DNA from: Pseudomonas viridiflava
Lineage (GTDB): Bacteria > Pseudomonadota > Gammaproteobacteria > Pseudomonadales > Pseudomonadaceae
Direction: 5' to 3'
Length of the DNA: 58,989 nt
NCBI RefSeq assembly: GCF_001642795.1
Contig: NZ_LKEH01000018.1
Span: 251,649-310,637, forward strand
The position numbers and the translations under genes were made by a program. The first letter of the stretch is position 1. The number at the start of each line of letters is the position of its first letter. Below the pieces are notes generated by a model. It was given only the letters and a program-made list of their open reading frames with translations. It made no database searches and had not been told where the DNA came from. Below, piece after piece: positions 52,696 through 58,989 of the stretch.

Positions 52696-53586
52696 ATGAC
52701 TTTGAAAACAGGCGTCATCGGACTGGGCAACATGGGCGGCGGCATGGCCGCGACATTGGCAGGCAAGGGCTTCGATGTCAGTGGATTCGACCTGTCGCAG
52801 ACCGCGCTGGCGACGGCCGAAAGCATAGGCGTGAAGCCGGTTGCCGACCGCACGCAGTTGATCCAGAGCGTGGACATTCTGATTCTGTCGTTGCCCAAGG
52901 CCGAGCATGTCGAGTCTGTCTGCCTGGGCGCCGGTGGCATTCGCGAAGTGGGCCACGAAGGGTTGATTGTGGTCGATACCACCACCTCGACGCCTGAGAT
53001 GAGCCGCAAGGTTGCTGCCGAACTGGCCAAGGCTGGAATCGCCTTCATCGACGCCCCGGTGTCCGGCGGCCCGAAAGGCGCGGCCACCGGCACTATGTCG
53101 ATGGTGATCGGCGCTGAAGAGGCTGATCTGGCGCGGGCCATGCCGGTGCTGGAAGGCATGAGCGGCACGCGGGTCCACGTCGGTCAGTGTGGCGCGGGCA
53201 ACGTGGCCAAGATCGCCAACAACATGCTTGCGGCCTGCCACCTGATCAGCACCGCCGAAGCCGTCGCGATGGCGGCCAAGGCAGGCGTTGACCCGGAAAA
53301 ACTGCTGCAGGGCTTGAACGCCGGTTCCGGCCGCAGCGGCGCGACGCAAGTCATGTTCCCCACCTGGGTGTTGAACAAGGCCTACGACTCGGGCTTCACC
53401 ATGGGCCTGATGCGCAAGGACGTCGGCCTGGCCAGCGACCTGGCGGACAGCCTGGACATGGACCTGCCGTTGTCCCGAGTCGTCGCGCAGTTGTGGAAAG
53501 CCAGCAGCGAGACGCTGGCCGATAACGAAGACTTCTGCGCCATCGTGCAACGCACCGATGCCAAACTTTACGGTCACGGAGAATAA
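52696..53586 (+). CDS. 3-hydroxyisobutyrate-dehydrogenase-like oxidoreductase
   Basis: A 296-residue NAD(P)-dependent beta-hydroxyacid dehydrogenase. It has Rossmann motif GLGNMGGGMA, substrate motif DAPVSGGPKGA and the catalytic lysine in KIANNML. Related enzymes act on 3-hydroxyisobutyrate, tartronate semialdehyde or threonate. It would yield a semialdehyde, the natural substrate of the aldehyde dehydrogenase encoded next (3-bp gap). ATG 52696 is placed at the family start; an in-frame ATG at 52687 is too close to its ribosome site. Confidence 0.9.
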   Translation: MTLKTGVIGLGNMGGGMAATLAGKGFDVSGFDLSQTALATAESIGVKPVADRTQLIQSVDILILSLPKAEHVESVCLGAGGIREVGHEGLIVVDTTTSTPEMSRKVAAELAKAGIAFIDAPVSGGPKGAATGTMSMVIGAEEADLARAMPVLEGMSGTRVHVGQCGAGNVAKIANNMLAACHLISTAEAVAMAAKAGVDPEKLLQGLNAGSGRSGATQVMFPTWVLNKAYDSGFTMGLMRKDVGLASDLADSLDMDLPLSRVVAQLWKASSETLADNEDFCAIVQRTDAKLYGHGE

Positions 53587-53589
53587 GTG

Positions 53590-55107
53590 ATGAGCACTGC
53601 AAAAATCCTCGAACTGATGCGCCCTTACTGGGGCGATCGCAGTGTCATCGCCAGCTACGTGGGCGGTGAGTTCATTCAAGGCCATGGCGCTCCGGTCGAA
53701 GTGCGCAATGCCCATGACGACAGCCTGTTGCTGAGTTTTCCGGACGCCGACGAGTCGCTGGTCGAAAAGGCCGACAACGCTGCGAAAGCCGCGCAGGTTC
53801 AGTGGTGGGCGTTGACGGCGCAGGCGCGTGGCCGCGCCATGTATCAGGTCGGTAACCTGATCCGTGAAGCGCTGGAAGACCTCGCCCAGATCGAATCCCT
53901 GACCGCCAACAAGCCGATCCGCGACGCGCGCGTCGAAGTGCTCAAGGTTGCCGAGATGTTCGAGTACTACGCCGGTTGGGCTGACAAGTTGCACGGCGAA
54001 ATCATTCCGGTGCCGACCACGCACCTGAATTACGTCACCTACGAGCCACTGGGCACAGTGTTGCAGATCACCCCGTGGAACGCGCCGATCTTCACCTGCG
54101 GCTGGCAGATTGCACCGGCCATTGCGGCGGGCAACGCGGTCATCCTCAAACCTTCGGAACTGACGCCGCTGAGTTCGCTGATGGTCGGCGTATTGATCGA
54201 ACGTGCCGGTGTGCCCAAGGGGCTGGTCAATGTGATCGCCGGTTTCGGCCACTCCATCGGGCAGGCGTTCATCGCCAGGGCCGACATTCGCAAAGTCGTG
54301 TTCGTCGGCTCCCCCGCAACCGGTCGCCACATTGCCATCGCGGCGGCACAACGCTGCATTCCGGCGGTGCTGGAACTGGGCGGCAAGTCGGCCAACATTG
54401 TGTTCGAGGACGCCGATCTGGAGGTCGCCCTGCGCGGTGCTCAGGCGGCAATTTTCTCCGGGGCAGGGCAGAGCTGCGTGTCGGGTTCGCGTCTGCTGGT
54501 GCAGGCGTCGATCTTCGAAAAATTCACCAATGCGCTGGCCACCGCTGCGACCCAATTCAAGGTCGGTGACCCGAGCGACCCGGAAACCCAGATCGGGCCG
54601 ATCAACAACGCCAAGCAGTACAACCACGTGAAGACCATGGTCGAGCGTGCCTTGAAAGACGGTGCCAGGCTGGTCGGCGAGCACGCAGACCCGATCCCGG
54701 AAAAGCCCGGTTATTACGTCAACCCGACCGTTCTGGCGGGCACCAATGACCTGTACTGCGCTCAGGAAGAAATCTTCGGCCCGGTGGTCGTGGCCATTCC
54801 TTTCAAGGACGAAGAAGAGGCGATCCGCATCGCCAACGACAGCCGTTTCGGCCTGGCGGGCGGCGTCTGGACCCGTGACGTGGGCCGTGCGCACCGTGTG
54901 GCGAAACAAGTGCGTGCCGGTACGTTCTGGGTCAACGGCTACAAGACCATTCACGTCAGTTCGCCGTTTGGTGGCTACGGTGAAAGCGGCTATGGTCGTT
55001 CTTCAGGGCTTGATGCATTGCGCGAATACAGCGAAGTGAAAAGCGTGTGGGTCGAGACCGCTGCCAAACCCGCCGCCAGCTTTGGTTATGGCGCGAGCCT
55101 GGAGTGA
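53590..55107 (+). CDS. NAD(P)-dependent aldehyde dehydrogenase
   Basis: A 505-residue enzyme of the betaine/aminoaldehyde-type ALDH superfamily. General base Glu is in LELGGKS, nucleophile Cys in GAGQSCVSGSR, and the cofactor motif is FVGSPATGRH. It oxidises an aldehyde to the acid without CoA. ATG 53590 (after GTG 53587) has GGAG eight bases upstream. It probably takes the semialdehyde made by the preceding dehydrogenase. Confidence 0.9.
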   Translation: MSTAKILELMRPYWGDRSVIASYVGGEFIQGHGAPVEVRNAHDDSLLLSFPDADESLVEKADNAAKAAQVQWWALTAQARGRAMYQVGNLIREALEDLAQIESLTANKPIRDARVEVLKVAEMFEYYAGWADKLHGEIIPVPTTHLNYVTYEPLGTVLQITPWNAPIFTCGWQIAPAIAAGNAVILKPSELTPLSSLMVGVLIERAGVPKGLVNVIAGFGHSIGQAFIARADIRKVVFVGSPATGRHIAIAAAQRCIPAVLELGGKSANIVFEDADLEVALRGAQAAIFSGAGQSCVSGSRLLVQASIFEKFTNALATAATQFKVGDPSDPETQIGPINNAKQYNHVKTMVERALKDGARLVGEHADPIPEKPGYYVNPTVLAGTNDLYCAQEEIFGPVVVAIPFKDEEEAIRIANDSRFGLAGGVWTRDVGRAHRVAKQVRAGTFWVNGYKTIHVSSPFGGYGESGYGRSSGLDALREYSEVKSVWVETAAKPAASFGYGASLE

Positions 55108-55112
55108 ATCAC

Positions 55113-56270
55113 ATGAGTATTTCCAAAACATTGATCGAAGAAGCCACGGTCTGGCGCCGCACCATTCATGCGGCCCCGGAGCTGGGCTTTCAGGAGCAGA
55201 AAACTTCCGACAAGGTCGCTGAACTGTTGAGCAGCTTTGGCCTTGAGGTCCATCGCGGCCTCGGGGGCACCGGCGTGGTCGGCACCCTGCGCACCGGCGA
55301 CGGCCCGACCATCGGCATCCGCGCCGACATGGACGCCTTGCCGATTCAGGAACTGGGCGACAGCGCGCACAAGTCTGCGCATAAAGGCTGCATGCATGCC
55401 TGTGGCCATGACGGTCATACCGCCATTCTGTTGGCCACTGCCAGGCATCTGTCCGAAACACGGCGCTTTCGCGGGACCGTGCATTTCGTCTTCCAGCCTG
55501 CCGAAGAAAACCTCGGCGGCGCACAGCGCATGATCGAAGACGGATTGTTCGAGCGTTTCCCGATGGAAGCCATCTACGGCCTGCATAATTGGCCGGGCGT
55601 GCCCGCGGGCAAAGTGGTGGTCAATCCGGGGCCGATGATGGCCTCGCTGGACACCTTCGAGATCACCCTGACCGGCAAGGGCAGCCACGCGGCCATGCCG
55701 GACAAGGGCAACGACCCGATCGTGGCCGCCGCCGAACTGGTGCTGGGTCTGCAGACCATCGTGTCCCGACGTCTGTCGCCGCTGGATTCAGCGGTGGTCA
55801 GCATCACCCAGTTCAACGCGGGTGAGGCCATCAACGTGCTGCCGGAAACGGCTGTGCTGCGTGGCACCGTTCGCTGCCTGCAAACCCCGGTGCGCGAGAA
55901 GGTCCAGCAATGGATCGGCGAGTTCGTCGAGCGTCTGCCAATGGCTTTCGGTGTGCGTGGCGAGCTGGTCTACAACGTCGGTTATCCGGTGACCGAAAAC
56001 CACGTCGAAGCCGCCGCAACGATTCGTCGTGCCGCCGTCGCCGCCGTCGGTGAAGCCAACGTGCAATGGGGCTGCAACCCGTCCATGGCCTCGGAAGACT
56101 TCGCCTTCATGCTGCACGCCTGTCCGGGCGCCTACATCTGGATGGGCGTTGACGGCGAAAAGCCTTCGGCGGCGCTGCACAACCCGTACTACGACTTCAA
56201 TGATCAGGTGATCGAGCCGGGCGTGAAGGTGTGGACGTCATTGGTGGAGCAGTGCCTGCCAATGGCGTGA
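55113..56270 (+). CDS. M20 family amidohydrolase (hippurate/N-acyl-amino-acid type)
   Basis: A 385-residue metallo-amidohydrolase. Metal ligands are in MHACGHDGH (Cys97, His99) and AEEN, plus HAAMPDKG and SEDFAFML; the dimer-forming lid domain spans about residues 185-295. Members split N-acyl or N-aroyl amino acids such as hippurate or N-acetyl-cysteine derivatives. ATG 55113 has GGAG upstream, and the gene starts 5 bp after the ALDH stop. Together with an acetyltransferase in the same operon it could remove an N-acyl group added or present on the substrate. Confidence 0.9.
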   Translation: MSISKTLIEEATVWRRTIHAAPELGFQEQKTSDKVAELLSSFGLEVHRGLGGTGVVGTLRTGDGPTIGIRADMDALPIQELGDSAHKSAHKGCMHACGHDGHTAILLATARHLSETRRFRGTVHFVFQPAEENLGGAQRMIEDGLFERFPMEAIYGLHNWPGVPAGKVVVNPGPMMASLDTFEITLTGKGSHAAMPDKGNDPIVAAAELVLGLQTIVSRRLSPLDSAVVSITQFNAGEAINVLPETAVLRGTVRCLQTPVREKVQQWIGEFVERLPMAFGVRGELVYNVGYPVTENHVEAAATIRRAAVAAVGEANVQWGCNPSMASEDFAFMLHACPGAYIWMGVDGEKPSAALHNPYYDFNDQVIEPGVKVWTSLVEQCLPMA

Positions 56271-56339
56271 TGGATGCGAATCGCTGAGAGGCAGCGCAGG
56301 TTGCTGACACAGCGCTGTCCTCTCGGCAAACATTGAACT

Positions 56340-56382
56340 GTGGGAGGCGCCACTACGTCGAAGACGTGCTGGCGCCTCCCAC
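56340..56382. repeat. REP-like hairpin between convergent genes
   Basis: GTGGGAGGCGCCA (56340-56352) pairs with TGGCGCCTCCCAC (56370-56382); inside, ACGTC/GACGT can also pair. It keeps the REP head GTGGGAGGC but the stem then differs from the usual GGCTTGCC. A diverged form of the extended REP flank unit precedes it (56313-56345). It may end both the M20 and sdaA transcripts. Confidence 0.8.
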
Positions 56383-56436
56383 AATAGATCCCGTTTATTA
56401 AGTGGTTCGCGAATAACCCGCAGAGCTGCAGGCAAA

Positions 56437-57813
56437 TCAACACTCGATCAGATTGACTGCCAGACCGCCGCGTGAGGTTTCCTTGTACTTGTCGTGCATG
56501 TCCGCGCCGGTGTCGCGCATGGTGCGGATGGCATGGTCGAGCGAGATGAAGTGTTCGCCGTCGCCACGCAGGGCCATCTGCGCGGCGTTGATCGCCTTCA
56601 CGGCGGCAATCGCGTTGCGCTCGATGCACGGCACCTGAACCAGTCCGCCGACCGGATCGCAGGTCAGCCCCAGGTTGTGTTCCAGGCCGATTTCGGCAGC
56701 GTTTTCCACCTGCTCGGGCGTTGCCCCGAGAATCTCCGCCAGGCCTGCAGCGGCCATGGCGCAGGCCGAACCCACTTCACCCTGACAGCCCACTTCAGCG
56801 CCCGAGATCGAGGCGTTTTTCTTGCACAGAATGCCGACAGCGGCAGCGCTCAGAAAGAAGCGCACCACGTCGTCATCGTTGGCCGTGGGTTTGAATTTCA
56901 TGAAGTAATGCAGCACGGCGGGCACGATCCCGGCCGCGCCATTGGTCGGAGCCGTCACCATGCGGCCACCCGCAGCGTTTTCTTCGTTGACCGCCAGCGC
57001 GAACAGGTTGACCCACTCCATGGCGCTGAGGGTCGAGCCGATCACGTTCGGGTTGTCGAGGTTTTGCAGGCTCTGATGCAGGCGATAGGCACGACGACGT
57101 ACGTTCAGACCGCCAGGCAGTATGCCCGTCTCGAGCAGACCTTTGTTGACGCAGGCCTGCATCGCGGCCCAGATGACCATGATGCGCGCGCGGATTTCTT
57201 CTTCGCTGCGCCAGACCTTTTCATTCGCCATCATCAGTTCGGAGATGCTCAGGCCGTGGGTCTTGCACAGTCTCAGCAATTGCGCGCCGCTGGAAAAGTC
57301 GTAAGGCAGAACGGTGTCATCGGCATCCAGCACGCCGCTGGCCGCCTGTGCCGCGTCGATCACGAAACCGCCGCCCACCGAGTAGTAGGTCTGCTCGTAC
57401 AGCTCGCCCGACTTGCCATACGCGCACAACGTCATGCCATTGGGGTGGTAGGGCAGGCTTTCTTCGAGCAGGCACATGTCGCGTTCCCAGACGAAGGTGA
57501 TCGGCTGTTCACCGGCCAGCAGCAGTTGACCGTCGGCGCGCAGCGCGTCGATGCGCTGGTTGACCTGGCTGGGGTCGATCTGGTCCGGCCGTTCACCCAT
57601 CAGCCCCATTACCGTCGCACGATCACTGCCATGACCGATGCCGGTCGCGGACAGAGAGCCGTACAATCGCACCTCAACACGTTCTACGCTGTGCAAACGA
57701 TCCTGGTTGCGCAGGTCAGTGACGAACAGCGCTCCGGCCCGCATCGGTCCGACGGTGTGCGAACTGGACGGCCCGATGCCGATTTTGAACATGTCGAAGA
57801 CGCTGATAGCCAT
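56437..57813 (-). CDS. sdaA: L-serine ammonia-lyase (dehydratase), single chain
   Basis: A 458-residue iron-sulfur L-serine dehydratase converting L-serine to pyruvate and ammonia. The N-terminal [20 protein letters not shown] and the cysteines for the 4Fe-4S cluster ([28 protein letters not shown]) are all present. ATG 57813 follows AAGGA at a good distance; a GTG directly precedes it. It is convergent with the M20 gene and divergent from a LysR regulator. Disposal of serine would fit a neighbourhood that handles serine or related amino acids. Confidence 0.94.
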   Translation of the reverse strand: MAISVFDMFKIGIGPSSSHTVGPMRAGALFVTDLRNQDRLHSVERVEVRLYGSLSATGIGHGSDRATVMGLMGERPDQIDPSQVNQRIDALRADGQLLLAGEQPITFVWERDMCLLEESLPYHPNGMTLCAYGKSGELYEQTYYSVGGGFVIDAAQAASGVLDADDTVLPYDFSSGAQLLRLCKTHGLSISELMMANEKVWRSEEEIRARIMVIWAAMQACVNKGLLETGILPGGLNVRRRAYRLHQSLQNLDNPNVIGSTLSAMEWVNLFALAVNEENAAGGRMVTAPTNGAAGIVPAVLHYFMKFKPTANDDDVVRFFLSAAAVGILCKKNASISGAEVGCQGEVGSACAMAAAGLAEILGATPEQVENAAEIGLEHNLGLTCDPVGGLVQVPCIERNAIAAVKAINAAQMALRGDGEHFISLDHAIRTMRDTGADMHDKYKETSRGGLAVNLIEC

Positions 57814-57940
57814 CACGGAGGTCCTTCAAGTGAGATGATGCAGAGGAGTTGAAACTCCTTCTTTCTGGCTTTCATCTTTGGCTTCGGCGGTCGAAACGAC
57901 AAACGATTGTTCCTATGCAACGCTTTAGCGGAACTCTTCA

Positions 57941-58846
57941 ATGAGCAGAATTTTCAACGCACAGATGCACGCCTGGTTACAGGTCTTCGCCTGTGCGGCA
58001 CGACACCTTTCCTTTACGCGCTGCGCCGAGGAGCTGCACGTCACGCCGGGCGCCATCAGCCAGCAGATGCGTCAGCTTGAAGAACGGCTGGGCTTTGCGC
58101 TGTTCCACCGGGTCGGGCGCGGCCTGGAGCTGACCGCCGAAGGGCAGCGTCTGGCGGTGGTCGCCAACGAGGTGCAGAGCCGCATCAGCGAAGAGCTGCG
58201 CCTTTTGTATTCCGGTCGGATCGGCGGGGTGTTCAAGCTGCGCTGCATTCCATCGTTTCTGAGCAAGTGGCTGATGCCGCGCCTGCCACGGTTGCAGGAA
58301 GCGTTTCCGGACATTCAGCTGCGGATCATTGCCGAAGACAGCAGTGGCTCGTTGCGCGATGACGACTTCGACCTGGCCATCGACCTGAACGACGGCAGCT
58401 ATCCGGGCCTGTCGACCACGCCGTTGCTGGAGGAAGAACTGTTTCCGGTGTGCTCGCCCAAACTGCTCGAAGGCAAACCGCCGCTGGACACGCCCAGCCA
58501 GTTGGTGCATTTCCCGCTGCTGCACGACATCACGGCCTGGCGCGGCAGCTATGAATACGCAGAGTGGGAGTTTTACCTGACTGCGATTGGTGCCGATGGC
58601 ATCGACGTGCGCCGCGGCCACACCTTCAACCGCAACCACCTGACCATCGACGCCGCCCGTATGGGCATGGGCGTGGCCATCGCCCGCAAGGCACTGATCA
58701 CCGATGAGCTTGAACAGGGCTCGCTGATCGTACCGTTCGGACAGCCGATCAAGGCCCGCAAGAAATATGTACTGGCTTACCGCGAAGGCGCTCTTAATAC
58801 CCCGGCACGCCGTGCGGTGCATGACTGGTTGGTGAATGAGGCGTGA
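57941..58846 (+). CDS. LysR-family regulator (GcvA/DsdC-like)
   Basis: A 301-residue regulator with a helix-turn-helix (LSFTRCAEELHVTPGAISQQ) and a GcvA-type effector domain. The start WLQVFACAARHLSFT is typical of the group that controls glycine and D-serine metabolism. It is divergent from the L-serine dehydratase gene (127-bp gap), which is its most likely target. Confidence 0.9.
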   Translation: MSRIFNAQMHAWLQVFACAARHLSFTRCAEELHVTPGAISQQMRQLEERLGFALFHRVGRGLELTAEGQRLAVVANEVQSRISEELRLLYSGRIGGVFKLRCIPSFLSKWLMPRLPRLQEAFPDIQLRIIAEDSSGSLRDDDFDLAIDLNDGSYPGLSTTPLLEEELFPVCSPKLLEGKPPLDTPSQLVHFPLLHDITAWRGSYEYAEWEFYLTAIGADGIDVRRGHTFNRNHLTIDAARMGMGVAIARKALITDELEQGSLIVPFGQPIKARKKYVLAYREGALNTPARRAVHDWLVNEA

Positions 58847-58867
58847 AACTGATCGTGCTTATGCTCT

Positions 58868-58989
58868 GCGCTCATCGTTATACACAAGTCCGCAAGACGC
58901 GCAAAACGGGGGGCAAACCGAAAGTGACTGACTGAATGCATACCCCGTGGGAGGCGGCTTGCCGGCGATGGCGTCCGTTCAGTCACTGA
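58868..58989. repeat. Right arm of the terminal inverted repeat
   Basis: Inverted partner of 33-155 (four substitutions and one indel over ~122 bases). It begins 22 bp after the LysR stop and contains a REP arm (GTGGGAGGCGGCTTGCC at 58948-58964) and the TTCAGTCAG word on the minus strand (58928-58936). The window ends within or at the edge of this repeat. Confidence 0.9.

Noticed and set aside
52678..54954. 758-codon minus-strand frame
   Set aside because: Antisense to the HIBADH-like and ALDH genes, which have clear catalytic motifs.
1..58989. Whole window as an integrative element, because of the terminal inverted repeats
   Set aside because: There is no integrase, transposase, relaxase or tRNA attachment site, and the gene content is ordinary chromosomal metabolism and transport.

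Overview
The window reads as one contiguous piece of chromosome from a fluorescent Pseudomonas, most likely of the P. syringae group. This is an inference from three things: the GC-rich coding style, the REP-type intergenic palindromes built on a GTGGGAGGCGGCTTGCC head, and the gene families (OprD porin, MexA/MexB-like RND pump, CHASE3-type chemotaxis receptor, many LysR/AraC/GntR regulators). I see no rRNA, tRNA, CRISPR array, prophage, transposase or plasmid function. About fifty genes are supported.

Layout. 0.2-7.1 kb: a LysR regulator, an ABC exporter, an amidase, a secreted endonuclease I with an extra Ada-like metal-binding tail, a truncated GlxA/AraC regulator, and a DUF2946 protein whose 3' end lies on the truncation junction. 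7.5-15.2 kb: an RpiR regulator and a D-Ala-D-Ala dipeptidase followed by a complete dipeptide ABC importer (ddpXABCDF) and an HxlR regulator, a module for recycling peptidoglycan dipeptides. 15.6-22.6 kb: a chemotaxis receptor, a cupin/TetR pair, a GH3 beta-glucosidase with a small exported protein, and a second small exported protein, around AT-rich intergenic DNA. 22.7-32.8 kb: two two-component systems that meet tail to tail with an 11-bp overlap. The second diverges from an RND efflux pair followed by an MFS drug exporter, and a 21-bp-phased direct repeat lies in the shared promoter region. 32.8-37.4 kb: an AraC regulator divergent from a short-chain dehydrogenase and a YciI protein, then a hybrid sensor kinase.

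37.8-44.1 kb: a tricarboxylate-type cluster of LysR regulator, PrpF/GalD isomerase, DctA, CitMHS transporter and OprD porin. 44.2-47.4 kb: a hydantoin or allantoin type locus (NCS1 permease, GntR regulator, Asp/Glu/hydantoin racemase with Cys76 and Cys181), with a shared operator-like motif in front of both transcripts. 47.6-49.8 kb: a stress-flavoured group (PLDc_N membrane protein, zinc dehydrogenase, DUF892 ferritin-like protein). 50-56.3 kb: a LysR regulator divergent from a tight five-gene operon (serine acetyltransferase, VOC protein, 3-hydroxyisobutyrate-dehydrogenase-like enzyme, aldehyde dehydrogenase, M20 amidohydrolase) whose substrate I cannot name. This operon is the best candidate here for an uncharacterised pathway. 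56.4-58.8 kb: L-serine dehydratase and a GcvA-like LysR regulator.

Repeat architecture. The two ends of the window carry a ~122-bp near-identical inverted repeat. A separate 141-bp inverted repeat (133/141 identical) brackets the amidase-to-HxlR segment. An 86-bp REP doublet occurs twice, 34 kb apart. Further REP-like and non-REP palindromes lie in other gaps. These could act as inversion substrates, transcript ends or MITE-like mobile units.
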